From contig CACZXH010000006.1 of assembly GCA_902785065.1 (NCBI GenBank), forward strand, positions 70,939 to 134,938: DNA of 64,000 nt, written 5' to 3'. Positions within the stretch are counted from its first letter, which is position 1. Each line of letters starts with the position of its first letter. Positions 6,958 through 16,974 of this stretch are shown one piece after another. The DNA is from an uncultured Bacteroidia bacterium. Its GTDB lineage: Bacteria; Bacteroidota; Bacteroidia; Bacteroidales; UBA932. Position numbers and translations under genes: made by a program. Under the pieces are notes generated by a model that had not been told where the DNA came from, did no database searches, and worked only from the letters and a program-made list of their open reading frames with translations.

Positions 6958-9241
6958 TGGTGCCAGCGTTCACGAGGGTTTCGTGGGAAATGCGGTAGTC
7001 GGAGACTTTCCTGGACCCGACACGGGCCGTGGTGCCCTTGGCGGGCTTGGCGCCGGCGGCTTTCGTCACCGTCAGGGTCTTGCCGCCGGGCAGGTCGATG
7101 TCCACGCGGTCGAAGACCGGCAGGGTAAGCGTGTAGGACGGGTCACCCGGGCAGTCGGGATAGAAGCCCATCATTGAGAACACGGCCCAGGCTGACATCG
7201 TACCGGTGTCGTCATTGCCGGGGATTCCGTTCGGCGCATTGTGATAGTGCTTGGCCAGGAGGTCGTGCACCGTGCTCCAGGTGCGCCACTGCTCGCCCTT
7301 GATGCGGCTGTACAGGTACGGATAGGCGATGTCCGGCTCGTTGGCGGGATCGTACAGGCCCTGGTTGAATACCTTGTTCAGGGCCTTCACAAAGGCTTTG
7401 GAGCCGCCTGTGAGCTTGATGAGGCCGTCCACGTCATGCGGCACATAGAATGTGTAATTCCAGGCGCTTCCCTCGTGGAAGCCCGGCACGGGCTCGAAGT
7501 TCTCGCCCTGGCGCGGGTTGAACGGCTCCAGGAAGGTGCCGTCCTTCCGCAACGGCCGCAGGCATCCGTATTCCGGGGACCAGTAGTGCTTGTAGCCCAG
7601 CGAGCGCTGGCGGTACTTGGCGGCATCCTCGGGATGCCCCAAGGCCGTCGCCAGGCGGGCGAGCGCCGCATCGGCCATGTAGTACTCCAGGGCGTGGGAA
7701 ACGGAGTTGTCGCCGGAGAAATCCTGCGCGAACCACCCCAGCGGCACGTACCCCCGCTCGATGTACGGGTCCACATCCGGCCGCATCCGGTTCTGGGCGC
7801 CCGGCGTGTCGGCAGACTTCAGGAAGGCCTCGTAGGCCGTAGCGATGTCGAAGTCCGTCAGCCCCTTGAGGAAGGTGTCCGTCAGCATCGGGATGACCGG
7901 GTCGCCCTCCATTGTGAAGGTCTCGCGGCTGTACAGCTCCCATTTGGGCATCCAGCCCCATTCGCGGTACATGTTCACCACGGACCGGGCCATGTCGATC
8001 TGCTTCTCCGGATAGAGCAGCGTCAGCAGCTGGTGCAGGTTCCGGCAAGTGTCCCACAGGGAGAACACCGTGTAGCGGTGCTGCCCCTCCGGGACGCGGC
8101 CCACGCCGCGGGCGCGCAGGCGGAGCTGCGCCTGCCCGTTGCGGCCTGTCGCGACCTTGACACTGTTCACGGCCTCCGGATGGCCGAACTCCATCAGCGG
8201 ATACTCCCCGTTCACATCCTCCAGGATGTTCGGGTGGATCAGCGTATGGTACAGGGCGGTGTAGAAGATGGTCTTCTGCTCATCCGTGCCGCCCGTCACC
8301 CGGATGCGGCCAAGTTGGTTCTGCCAAGCCTTAGCTGCTTCGGCCTGCACGGTCGCAAAGTCAAACCCTTTCTGTTCGGCCTCCAGGTTCTCCCGTGCAT
8401 TGTCGATGCTCACGAAAGAGACGCCTACCTGCAGCATCACCTGTTCGCCCTCGGCCAGGTTCTCGTAGCGGAACCAGTAGCCGATGTCGTCGCCGGAAAG
8501 ATCGCGGGCGTAGGTCTCGTATAGTTTGTATCGGCCCGCATCGGCATCCCAGGCAGCCTCGGCCGTCATCGGCCGTTGCTTCTTCCAGTAACCGCAGCGG
8601 TCCGGCGCCTTACTCACGCGCAGGACGAAGTACATCGGGAACACGGCGTTCCGGTTGTAGCAGAACGTGCCCATCAGCTTGGACCCCTCGATCTCCCAGT
8701 CTGAAACCCGGCGGACCGTAGCGCCCGACTCGTTGGTCAGGCCTTCGCCCAGGTTCACGAGGATGTTGCCGGCCCCGGCCGGGAAGGTATAACGCTCCAG
8801 CGAGGTCCGGGTGGTGGCGGTGGCTTCCGTCAGGATGCCGCTGGCAAGCCGGTTGGAATAGTAGCCGGGCGTCGCCTTCTCCTCGGAGTATTCGCTCCCA
8901 TAAGTGTGATAATCGACCTCCAACGGTCCCGTGGTGGGCATCGTCAGGACGGAACCCAGCTCCGGGCAGCCGACGCCGGAGAGGTTTACATGGGCATAGC
9001 CCGTGAAATAGCTGTTCTCTTCCACGTACGGCGTGGACCACCACCGGCTGTCCTTGTCCCAGGTGTTGAGGCTGGAGCCCATCACGTTGAACGGCGTCAC
9101 GCTCATCAGCCCGTTCGGCGTCACGGCACCTGGGTTGCACGCCCCGAAGTTGGTCGTGCCGATGAAGGGGTTCACATATTCGGTCTGGGCGGCGAGCGGC
9201 AGGGCCAGGAGCAGGGCGGCCAGGGAGAGTCTAATACGCAT
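6944..9241 (-). CDS. Second GH92 alpha-mannosidase, secreted
   Basis: The frame extends farther upstream, but the ATG at 9241 begins a clear signal peptide (LLLALPLAAQ, cleavage before TEYVNPFIGT) and overlaps the lacZ stop by 11 bp, so this start was chosen (765 aa). The GH92 N-terminal domain starts at YVNPFIGT. The catalytic segment GNDDTGTMSAW lies around residues 675-685, with Asp677/Asp678 in the position of the family's general base. Unlike the first GH92 it has no lipobox, so it should be periplasmic. It is the last gene of the rnr-GH3-GH2-GH92 run. Substrate linkage is unknown. Confidence 0.94.
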   Translation of the reverse strand: MRIRLSLAALLLALPLAAQTEYVNPFIGTTNFGACNPGAVTPNGLMSVTPFNVMGSSLNTWDKDSRWWSTPYVEENSYFTGYAHVNLSGVGCPELGSVLTMPTTGPLEVDYHTYGSEYSEEKATPGYYSNRLASGILTEATATTRTSLERYTFPAGAGNILVNLGEGLTNESGATVRRVSDWEIEGSKLMGTFCYNRNAVFPMYFVLRVSKAPDRCGYWKKQRPMTAEAAWDADAGRYKLYETYARDLSGDDIGYWFRYENLAEGEQVMLQVGVSFVSIDNARENLEAEQKGFDFATVQAEAAKAWQNQLGRIRVTGGTDEQKTIFYTALYHTLIHPNILEDVNGEYPLMEFGHPEAVNSVKVATGRNGQAQLRLRARGVGRVPEGQHRYTVFSLWDTCRNLHQLLTLLYPEKQIDMARSVVNMYREWGWMPKWELYSRETFTMEGDPVIPMLTDTFLKGLTDFDIATAYEAFLKSADTPGAQNRMRPDVDPYIERGYVPLGWFAQDFSGDNSVSHALEYYMADAALARLATALGHPEDAAKYRQRSLGYKHYWSPEYGCLRPLRKDGTFLEPFNPRQGENFEPVPGFHEGSAWNYTFYVPHDVDGLIKLTGGSKAFVKALNKVFNQGLYDPANEPDIAYPYLYSRIKGEQWRTWSTVHDLLAKHYHNAPNGIPGNDDTGTMSAWAVFSMMGFYPDCPGDPSYTLTLPVFDRVDIDLPGGKTLTVTKAAGAKPAKGTTARVGSRKVSDYRISHETLVNAGTIKWQ

Positions 9242-12200
9242 AGCGGATGGCTTTTTCGGTTTTCCGGGCCCGGGCGGGCACGAGGGTGAAGGTGAAGTTC
9301 CGGTCCTCGTTGGACCAGACGGTGCGGGCGGGCTCGGGACGCGATCCCCAGCTGTCGTAACCGCCCACGCCGGATGCGGCCCCGTCGATGCAGATTTCGG
9401 TGAAATCGCGGTCGGGGACGTCACAGAGGTGGGTCTGATGGCGTTTGTGGTACTTCGCGGCCTCTTCCTCGTCGTGGACGGGCGGCGTGTCGAAGTTGGT
9501 CCACTGGAACGGTTGTCCGGACTCCTCGCTGTCCAGGTCCTCGACGCTGTGACGGAGGGCGCTGAACTCGAAGGCACCGTCGGCTACGACCGTCAACGGC
9601 TTCGTCGCCAGCCACTCGGTTTCCGTGTGGTGGCCGGTTTCCTGCGGCCGGACATACGGGTAGAACTCGTCGGAGGCCTTGGCCGCGAAGATGGACTTGA
9701 AAGTGCCGGTGTTGCGGTCGACGTAATTCTCCACCGGGCCGCGGCCGAAGTACTGGAAGTCATTGTCCTTCACGCGGAAGCGGAAGCCGATGCGGGGAAT
9801 GTCCACGGGTTTCTTCTCAGCGCCGTGGAAGGCGGCTGCAATCTTCAGAAGGCCGCCGGAGAGGAGGGTGTAGTCCACCGCCAAAGAGCATCCGCCCGGT
9901 AGGGCATAGGTGGCGTGAATGGTCCCTTCCTCGACCGTCACCTCGGCTTTGAAGGCCTGGGAGGCCTCTTTCCAGGCATAGGCCCGGTAGGGCTGGTTGT
10001 TGCCGTAGTCGTTATCGGTAGGGCCGCGCCAGAAGTTCGGACGCAGGCCGAAGTCCGGGTCGAACAGGTTGTTTCCCCGGAAGGTATAGCTCCGGACAAT
10101 GCCGAGGGCTTTGTCGAAGACAAGCTCGCCCTTCCCGGCTTCCAGCCGGATTTCGGTCTCGCTTTCCGTCACTTCCGCCGTCCTGCGGGACCTGTATTCC
10201 TTCGGCGCGCCCGTATCCTTCACGAGGACCTCGTCCGCGGCGACGACGGTGCCCTTGGCGAGCAGCGGCAGCGCGCGGGCGGTTTCCGTCTCGAAGAAGA
10301 TCCGGTATTCGCCGCGCTTGCGGAGTTTCCGTTTCGGGATATCCACGGTGAATTCTTCGGCATCCTGGGCCGGGGTGGAGAAGGTCAGCTTGCCCTTCTG
10401 CACCGGCTTTCCGTCCCGTTCGAGCCGCCAGCGGACGGCATAGTCGCTCAAATCCTTGAAATAGAATCTGTTTTGGATGGCGTACCGGCCTTCCTCCGGC
10501 GCGACGCCGGTGATGGCGATGTCCTGGTAGACATGCTTGACTTCATAGTAGCCCGGGTGCGGGTTGCGGTCCGGATTGACAATCCCGTTGCACAGGAAGT
10601 TCGCATCGGAGGGTGCGTCCACGCCGTAGTCGCCGCCGTAGGTCCATCCCTTGTCGGCGTCGTAGAGACCCTGGTCCACCCAGTCCCAGATAAAACCGCC
10701 CTGCAGGTGCGTGTGGGCATAGATCTGCTCCCACTGGAGGTCGAGGGAGCCGGTGGAATTGCCCATCGCGTGGGCATACTCGGACGGGACGACCGGCCGG
10801 CCGGATTCCCGCTCACCCATGCGGGCGAACCACTCGGCGTCGGGGTACTGCGGGACGAGCATGTCCGTATTCCATTCCCTCTCTGCCCGTTCGTAGCAAA
10901 CGGGGCGGTTCTGGCCGTCTTTCTCCAGGGCTTTCAGCACGCGGTAGGCTTCGTAGAAATTCACGCCGTTGCCGGCTTCGTTGCCGAGAGAGAGGATGGT
11001 CACGCACGGGTAGTTCGCCGTGCGGTGGTACATGTTCAGGACGCGGTCCAGGTGTTTGGCCTGCCAGGCGGCGTTGTTGCCGAGGGTCCGGTCCAGCTTG
11101 TAGCCCATGCCGTGGGACTCAATGTTCGCCTCGTCATAGACATAGAAACCGAGGCTGTCGCAAAGCTCGTAGAACTCCCGCGGCTGCGGGTAGTGGCAGG
11201 TCCGGATGGCGTTGATATTGGCCATCTTCATCAGTTTCAGGTCCTGCAGGATGTTCTCCCGGGTCTGGTAATGGCCCGTGTAGGGGTTGTGCTCGTGCAT
11301 GTTCACACCCTTGAACTTGACGGGCTGTCCGTTCACGAGCAGGGCCTTCACGTCGCGTTCCCCATCCTTGACAGTGGCGATTTCGATGCGGCGGAAGCCC
11401 ACGTGGAAGCGGGTGTATTCCCCGTTGACCTTCAGGAGGAGGGTGTACAGTTCCGGCGTTTCGGCCGACCATTTCCGCACGTCGGGAATGGTGTCAGCCA
11501 CCGTCGTCAACTCCCCGGTGAAGTCGTAGATGGCATCGGCGACCGTTTCGCCGTTTGGGTCGAGGAGTTCATAGAAGACGTCGGCACGGGCTTCCGAACG
11601 CATTTTCAACTGGAAGACGCCCTTGGAAAGCGTGGGGTCCAGGGTGGAAATGACGCTGAAGTCGAAACGGGCGGGCGTTTTCTCGCTGGACAGGTACACG
11701 TCCCGCTCGATGCCGCTGATGCGCCAGAAATCCTGGCACTCGAGGTACGAGCCGGTGGAAAAGCGGTATACCTTGAGCGTCAATTCGTTGTCTCCTTCCT
11801 TCAGGGCCGTCGTGATGTCGAACCGGGCGAGGCTCTTGGAGTCCTCGGAGTAGCCGATTTCATGGCCGTTCACCGAGACGTATGTGCCGGACTTGATACC
11901 GGCGAGATTCAGGAAGACCGTCCGCCCCTTCCAGCCGTCTGGCACCGTGAAAGTCCGGTGGTAAATGGCGGCAGGGAAGACCTCCGGCAGCGTGGGCGGC
12001 TGCGGATCCCGCGGGCTGAACTCGTACGGATGGTTCACGTAGATGGGTACGCCGAATCCCTGCACTTCCCAGTTCCCCGGCACATGGATCCGGTCCCAGT
12101 CAGTACCCGCTTTGTCGTTTCGAGTTTCTCCTCTGTCATTTCGAGCGGAGCCGAGAAATCTCTCCATCTCGTGGTAATCATCGAAGTACTTGAAATCCCA

Positions 12201-12401
12201 TGTTCCGTTCAGGTCCACATAGTTCTCGCTCTCGCGGAAACTCTTGGACAGCGCGCCGGCCCGGCTGGTGAACCAGACGGCTTCCGTGCGCCGGGTTTCG
12301 GCGTTCACGTTCGTCACGTCCACGTCCTGCCAGTAAGGCAGGTTCTGGGCGACGGAAACGACCGGGAGCAACAGGGCGATGAGTATCGGTATATTTTTCA
12401 T
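9231..12401 (-). CDS. GH2 beta-galactosidase (LacZ-type), secreted
   Basis: The ATG at 12401 gives 1056 residues with a signal peptide ending near VSVAQ. Domain order is sugar-binding (about 45-225), immunoglobulin-like (225-340), TIM barrel (340-630), then the beta-galactosidase linker and small-chain domains to the end. Acid/base Glu475 lies in LSLGNEAG and nucleophile Glu541 in PSEYAHAMGN. The gene follows GH3 by 2 bp. Residues 81-97 are encoded by the dispersed palindrome and part of another copy, giving the odd stretch FLGSARND...TRND just before HVPGNWE, an insertion relative to what the family normally has there. The long C-terminal small-chain domain supports beta-galactosidase over beta-glucuronidase or beta-mannosidase. 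Confidence 0.94.
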   Translation of the reverse strand: MKNIPILIALLLPVVSVAQNLPYWQDVDVTNVNAETRRTEAVWFTSRAGALSKSFRESENYVDLNGTWDFKYFDDYHEMERFLGSARNDRGETRNDKAGTDWDRIHVPGNWEVQGFGVPIYVNHPYEFSPRDPQPPTLPEVFPAAIYHRTFTVPDGWKGRTVFLNLAGIKSGTYVSVNGHEIGYSEDSKSLARFDITTALKEGDNELTLKVYRFSTGSYLECQDFWRISGIERDVYLSSEKTPARFDFSVISTLDPTLSKGVFQLKMRSEARADVFYELLDPNGETVADAIYDFTGELTTVADTIPDVRKWSAETPELYTLLLKVNGEYTRFHVGFRRIEIATVKDGERDVKALLVNGQPVKFKGVNMHEHNPYTGHYQTRENILQDLKLMKMANINAIRTCHYPQPREFYELCDSLGFYVYDEANIESHGMGYKLDRTLGNNAAWQAKHLDRVLNMYHRTANYPCVTILSLGNEAGNGVNFYEAYRVLKALEKDGQNRPVCYERAEREWNTDMLVPQYPDAEWFARMGERESGRPVVPSEYAHAMGNSTGSLDLQWEQIYAHTHLQGGFIWDWVDQGLYDADKGWTYGGDYGVDAPSDANFLCNGIVNPDRNPHPGYYEVKHVYQDIAITGVAPEEGRYAIQNRFYFKDLSDYAVRWRLERDGKPVQKGKLTFSTPAQDAEEFTVDIPKRKLRKRGEYRIFFETETARALPLLAKGTVVAADEVLVKDTGAPKEYRSRRTAEVTESETEIRLEAGKGELVFDKALGIVRSYTFRGNNLFDPDFGLRPNFWRGPTDNDYGNNQPYRAYAWKEASQAFKAEVTVEEGTIHATYALPGGCSLAVDYTLLSGGLLKIAAAFHGAEKKPVDIPRIGFRFRVKDNDFQYFGRGPVENYVDRNTGTFKSIFAAKASDEFYPYVRPQETGHHTETEWLATKPLTVVADGAFEFSALRHSVEDLDSEESGQPFQWTNFDTPPVHDEEEAAKYHKRHQTHLCDVPDRDFTEICIDGAASGVGGYDSWGSRPEPARTVWSNEDRNFTFTLVPARARKTEKAIRYAY
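12113..12161 (+). repeat. Dispersed palindrome copy 2 (12134-12161) with a partial copy (12113-12124), inside lacZ
   Basis: The full copy has arms ATTTC and GAAAT around GAGCGGAGC, and an adjacent partial copy reads TGTCGTTTCGAG. Both are translated in frame as part of the GH2 N-terminal domain. Compared with copy 1, both arms have changed together and pairing is kept. Confidence 0.8.
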
Positions 12402-12403
12402 AA

Positions 12404-14719
12404 TCAATAGGTTATTGTTTCACTCAGGCGGATGTCCTCGGAGGAGGCGCCCACCTGGAGGATGAAGTCGCCGCGTTCGGTGACAGAGTCGCCGGCGGCA
12501 TTCACGAGCGAGAACGCATCGACCCCGAGCTTCAGGGTGACGGGGACAGTTTCGCCGGCCTTGATGAAGACGCGGTCGAAGGCGCGGAGCTGTTTCCGCG
12601 GCCGGACGGTGGAGGCAAGCGGGTCCACGACATACAGCTGGACCACCTCGTCGCCGTCGCGGGAGCCGGTGTTTTTCACGTTGACGGTTACTTCCACATC
12701 GGGGACGCGGCCGGAGACGGTGAGACCGGAATACTCGAAGGTCGTGTAGCTCAGGCCGTAGCCGAAGGGGTAGAGCGGATCGGCGGACATCTCCACGTAG
12801 TCGTGTCCGCGCGGATTCTTCTTGTTGTAGTAGACCGGGAGTTGGCCAGCGTCGCGGGGGACGCTCACGGGGAGGCGTCCGGCGGGGTTGAAGTCACCGA
12901 AGAGGACATCGGCCAGGGCCGTGCCGCCTTCGCCGCCTGGATACCACATCGTCAGGAGGGCGTCGGCCTTTTCCGCGGCCCATTCCTTGTCCAGCGGACG
13001 GCCTTCGACATACACCACCACGACGGGCTTCCCCACGGACCGGACTGCCTTCAGGAGCTCGTTCTGGAGGCCCAGGAGGTCCAGCGACGCCCGGTCGAAG
13101 CCTTCGCCGGCCTCCATGTCGGAGACGGATTCCTCGTCCACGACGGCGGCGCCGGTATCAATGTACTTGGTTTTGAAGTCACGGGCGGAGGAGCCGCCCA
13201 CGACGACCACGGCGACATCGGACAGCATCGTGGCGATGAGCGCCTGCGCGATGGTGGAGTTCTCCTTGTCACGCACGGCGCAGCCCTTCACGTAATGGAC
13301 GTCGATGCCCTTGGCTTCCAGGCCTTCCCGCATCGTGACCACGTGGTCCTCCGCCTGCGGGGCGGTGTAGTCGCCCAGCTGGTTGTACTGGTTGTCTGCA
13401 TTCGGGCCGATGAGGGCGACGGTCATGCCCTTTGAGAGGGGCAGGACGCCATTGTTCTTGAGCAGCACAATCCCTTCCCGGGCGGCCTGGGCAGCCACTT
13501 CGATATGCTCCGGCGTCCGGACGAGGCCGGCGGCCGCGGTTTCATCGACATACGGATGGTCGAACAGGCCCGCCTCGAACTTGCGGACGAGGACGCGCTT
13601 GACGGCGCGGTCCAGGACGACCTTGCTTATGCGGCCTTTCTCCACGGATTCCTTCAGCAGTGAAAAACAGTTCGCGCCCAGGTCCACATCCACGCCGGCA
13701 TTGAGTGAAAGCTCGCCGGCTTCCTGTTTGTCCGCAGCGACCTTGTGGTCCCGGGCAAGGCCGTCGATGCTCTCCAAGTCGCTGACCACGAAGCCCTTGA
13801 AGCCCCATTCGTCGCGTAAAACGCCGGTCAGGAGCTCCGGGTTGCAGGTGGTAGGAATACCGTCCAGGGAGTTATAGGACGTCATCACGGACAGGGCGCC
13901 TGCGTCGATAGCGGCCTTGAAAGTAGGCAGGACGTTCTCCTTCAGGTCACGCATCCCGATGATGGACGGATTGCCATTGTGGCCGCCTTCCGGGACGCCG
14001 TAGGCGACGAAATGCTTCAAGGTGGAGATCACGCCCTTCGAGGAAGTGCCCCGCACCATGGCGGAAGCCATTTCCGAGGTGAGGAACACGTCTTCACCGT
14101 AGGTTTCTTCCACGCGCGACCAGCGCGGCTCGCGGGCCAGGTCGATCACCGGTCCATAGCCGATGGTTGCTCCCTGCGCCTGCAGTTCCGTGCCGATGGT
14201 CTCACCCACCAACTGCACCAGTTCCGTATCCCAGGTTGATGCCAGGCCGATCGAGGTGGGGAACACCGTCGTGCCGATGGCCATGTGTCCGTGCGGTGCT
14301 TCCTCGGCCAGGATGATGGGAATGCCGAGCCGGGTCGAGTCCATCGCATAGCGCTGCAAGGCGTTGTACGCCTTTGCCGCGAGCGTGGGATCCAGCCCGT
14401 TCTCCAGCGTCTTCCTGGTCCACGGATCGGCACGGAAAACGGCCCAGAGCATGCCTCCATGCTGGTTCTGGATAAAGACGCGGTATTGGTCGGAAATGGT
14501 GACGCTGTCAGCCGACACCTTGTCGTACATGGGCCAGCCCAGCGGGCAGATGAGCTGCCCCAGCTTCTCCTCGACGGTCATCCGCTTCAGCAGGTCGTCG
14601 GCCCGCTCCTCCGCGGAGCGGTCTGGATTCTTGTACAACGGAGTCTTGCCGTTGCATCCGGCGAGGAGGACAACGGCGGTCAGCAGCAGGGTTCTCAGTT
14701 TCATAGTTTGTGGTTTCAT
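12404..14719 (-). CDS. GH3 beta-glucosidase-like glycosidase, lipoprotein
   Basis: This 771-residue lipoprotein has a lipobox LLAGC. It has the GH3 N-terminal TIM barrel, with KHFVAYG and the nucleophile region FVVSDLES (Asp314), a C-terminal alpha/beta domain with VALIGPNAD and GKPVVVVYVEGRPL, and a fibronectin type III-like domain at the end. Most GH3 enzymes have SDW or SDY after the nucleophile; this one has SDL, so its activity may differ from a standard beta-glucosidase. The start overlaps the rnr stop by 4 bp, and a second ATG lies five codons in (14704). It is coupled to GH2 downstream. Beta-xylosidase or beta-glucosidase are both possible. Confidence 0.92.
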   Translation of the reverse strand: MKPQTMKLRTLLLTAVVLLAGCNGKTPLYKNPDRSAEERADDLLKRMTVEEKLGQLICPLGWPMYDKVSADSVTISDQYRVFIQNQHGGMLWAVFRADPWTRKTLENGLDPTLAAKAYNALQRYAMDSTRLGIPIILAEEAPHGHMAIGTTVFPTSIGLASTWDTELVQLVGETIGTELQAQGATIGYGPVIDLAREPRWSRVEETYGEDVFLTSEMASAMVRGTSSKGVISTLKHFVAYGVPEGGHNGNPSIIGMRDLKENVLPTFKAAIDAGALSVMTSYNSLDGIPTTCNPELLTGVLRDEWGFKGFVVSDLESIDGLARDHKVAADKQEAGELSLNAGVDVDLGANCFSLLKESVEKGRISKVVLDRAVKRVLVRKFEAGLFDHPYVDETAAAGLVRTPEHIEVAAQAAREGIVLLKNNGVLPLSKGMTVALIGPNADNQYNQLGDYTAPQAEDHVVTMREGLEAKGIDVHYVKGCAVRDKENSTIAQALIATMLSDVAVVVVGGSSARDFKTKYIDTGAAVVDEESVSDMEAGEGFDRASLDLLGLQNELLKAVRSVGKPVVVVYVEGRPLDKEWAAEKADALLTMWYPGGEGGTALADVLFGDFNPAGRLPVSVPRDAGQLPVYYNKKNPRGHDYVEMSADPLYPFGYGLSYTTFEYSGLTVSGRVPDVEVTVNVKNTGSRDGDEVVQLYVVDPLASTVRPRKQLRAFDRVFIKAGETVPVTLKLGVDAFSLVNAAGDSVTERGDFILQVGASSEDIRLSETITY

Positions 14720-16935
14720 TGGCCTTTCCGGCCCTTTTTCAATCTTTCCCGCTCGGCCTTCAGGGCGCCCTTCCGGGGTGTCGAGGGGCCCTTCCGGGCT
14801 GCCCGGCCAGGCTTTCGCGGACGCGGCGGCATCGGGGCGTCCACGAGCGATTCGATATATTCATCCTCCGAAGGCGCCGGCACATTCTCCATGTCCGGTT
14901 CCACCAACTCGTAGTCCAGGAGCTTCTGCTCCAGGTTGGTGCCCTTGACGCGGATGCGGAGCGGGTCGCCGAGCTTGATAACGCCATGCTTGCGGCGGCC
15001 GACGGCGCGGTAGTGGTCCTCGTCGAAGTCGTAGAAGTCCGAGCGGATGGTGCGGTACGGGATCATGCCCTCGATCTTGGTGGGCTCAATCTCCACGTAG
15101 ATACCCCACTGGGTGACGCCGGACACGTGGCCGTCGAATTCCTGGCCCACCTTGTCCTCCATGAACTCCACGAGCTTGTACTTGACGCTCTCGCGCTCGG
15201 CCTCCGCGGCGATGACTTCGCGTTCAGAGGCGTGTTTGCACTGTTCCGTGTAGTAGTCCAGGGACTGGGAATCAGCCCCGTGGAGGTACATTGCGAGGAG
15301 GCGGTGCACCATCACGTCCGGATAGCGGCGGATCGGGGAGGTGAAATGCGTGTAGAACTTGAAGGCGAGACCGTAGTGGCCGATGTTGTCGGTGCTGTAG
15401 CAGGCCTTGGCCATGGACCGGAGGGCCAGGATCTGGATCGCGCCCAGTTCCGGCTTCTCCTTCGCATCGGCGAGGAGGTTGTTCAGCGACAGGGCGATGT
15501 CCTTGCCGCTGCCGATGGGCCCCATCTTGAAGCCCAGGTTGCCGGCGAACTCGCGCAGGCCGGTGAGCTTCTCGAGGTTGGGCTCGTCGTGGACGCGGTA
15601 GACGAAGGTCTTGGGCTTCGCCAGGGCCTTGCCGCCCATTTTGCCGCCCGAGGCGACGAATTCCGCCACGGAGCGGTTCGCCAGGAGCATGAACTCCTCG
15701 ATGAGCCAGTTGGCTTCCTTCGAAAACTTCTGGTGCACGCCGATGGGCTTGCCCTTCTCGTCGATATCGACCTTCATTTCGGGGCGGTCGAAATTGACGG
15801 CACCGGCCGCGAAACGCCGCTTGCGCAGGATGAGGGCCAGTTTGTTGAGCTTGAGGACGGCTTCCTTCACCTCGTCCGGGACGATCCCGCACTCGGATCC
15901 GGCGCCGAATTCCTGCTTCATCGCCCCGTCTCCCGCGTCGATGATCTCCTGGGCTAACTCATAGGAGAACCGGTAGTCGGAAATGATTTCCGTCCGGCCG
16001 AACCAGGGGTTGATGACCTTGGCGAGCGGGGTGATCTCGAACACGGCGGAGAAAGTGAGCTTCTCCTCGTGGGGGCGCAGGGAGCAAAGCTTGTTGGAGA
16101 GCTTTTCCGGGAGCATGGGTACGGTGCGGTCCACCAGGTAGACGGAAGTGCCGCGGGCCTGGGCCTCGGCATCCACCGGCGTTCCGGGCTTCACGTAGTA
16201 GGTGACATCGGCAATATGGACGCCCACCTCGAAGTTGCCGTTGTCCAGCTTGCGGAAGGACAGGGCGTCGTCATAGTCCTTGGCGTCGGCCGGGTCGATG
16301 GTGAAGGTGAGGGTCTTCCGGAAGTCCTTGCGGCCGGCGCGGTCCTTGTCGGTGATTTCCTCGGAAATCTGGTCTGCCGCGTTCTCCACGGCCTTTTCGA
16401 ACTTGTAGGGGAGGCCGAATTCCGCCAGGATGGCGTGCATTTCGGTGTCGTTCTCGCCCGGCATGCCCAGGATGTCCACGACGTGGCCGATGGGCCCGGC
16501 CTCGCCGCGCGGCCACTCGTCCACGACGGCCGCGACCTTCATGCCGCGCACGCCGCCTTCCGGGACGGGCACCGAAATGTCGTAGGGCATCGTCTTGGAA
16601 GACATCAGTACCCAGGCCTGCTTTCCTACAATGTGGAGGATGCCCACGAAGGGTTTCTTGGAACGTTCGACGATGGCGATGATTTCGCCGCTGCGGCGCC
16701 GCACGTTGCCTTCCCGCTCCTGCGTGACGGCCACCCGTACGGTGTCCCCGTGCAGGGCGCCCCGGGTCTTGGAGGCCTTGACGAAGACGTCTTCCTCCTG
16801 CCCTTCGATGCGGACGAACACGAATCCCTCGCGCGACATCATGGCCGTTCCCACGAATTCGGGAACGATCCGCATTTTCTTCAACCGCTTCTCCGCCTTG
16901 GCGATACGCCCCCGGACGTTCTTTCTTTTGCTCAT
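14716..16935 (-). CDS. rnr: Ribonuclease R
   Basis: The ATG at 16935 (739 aa) follows a perfect -7 box and is preferred over an upstream TTG. Cold-shock-like domains cover about residues 30-190. The RNB catalytic core begins near 210 with metal-binding Asp214, Asp220, Asp222 and Asp223 in DPADAKDYDDA. An S1 domain is near 615 (GHVSGVTQWGIYVEI). The Lys/Arg/Pro-rich tail is typical of RNase R, a processive 3'-5' exoribonuclease for structured RNA. Its stop overlaps the start of the GH3 gene, so a housekeeping nuclease heads a run of three secreted glycosidases. An intervening promoter was not seen. Confidence 0.96.
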   Translation of the reverse strand: MSKRKNVRGRIAKAEKRLKKMRIVPEFVGTAMMSREGFVFVRIEGQEEDVFVKASKTRGALHGDTVRVAVTQEREGNVRRRSGEIIAIVERSKKPFVGILHIVGKQAWVLMSSKTMPYDISVPVPEGGVRGMKVAAVVDEWPRGEAGPIGHVVDILGMPGENDTEMHAILAEFGLPYKFEKAVENAADQISEEITDKDRAGRKDFRKTLTFTIDPADAKDYDDALSFRKLDNGNFEVGVHIADVTYYVKPGTPVDAEAQARGTSVYLVDRTVPMLPEKLSNKLCSLRPHEEKLTFSAVFEITPLAKVINPWFGRTEIISDYRFSYELAQEIIDAGDGAMKQEFGAGSECGIVPDEVKEAVLKLNKLALILRKRRFAAGAVNFDRPEMKVDIDEKGKPIGVHQKFSKEANWLIEEFMLLANRSVAEFVASGGKMGGKALAKPKTFVYRVHDEPNLEKLTGLREFAGNLGFKMGPIGSGKDIALSLNNLLADAKEKPELGAIQILALRSMAKACYSTDNIGHYGLAFKFYTHFTSPIRRYPDVMVHRLLAMYLHGADSQSLDYYTEQCKHASEREVIAAEAERESVKYKLVEFMEDKVGQEFDGHVSGVTQWGIYVEIEPTKIEGMIPYRTIRSDFYDFDEDHYRAVGRRKHGVIKLGDPLRIRVKGTNLEQKLLDYELVEPDMENVPAPSEDEYIESLVDAPMPPRPRKPGRAARKGPSTPRKGALKAERERLKKGRKGQ

Positions 16936-16953
16936 ATCTTTTGCTTTAATAAG

Positions 16954-16961
16954 CAAAGATA
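16954..16961 (-). promoter_or_regulatory. -7 box TATCTTTG for rnr
   Basis: A perfect TAnnTTTG match, preceded by GTTTTTCG, 18 bp upstream of the chosen ATG. Confidence 0.7.
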
Positions 16962-16974
16962 CGAAAAACCGCGG

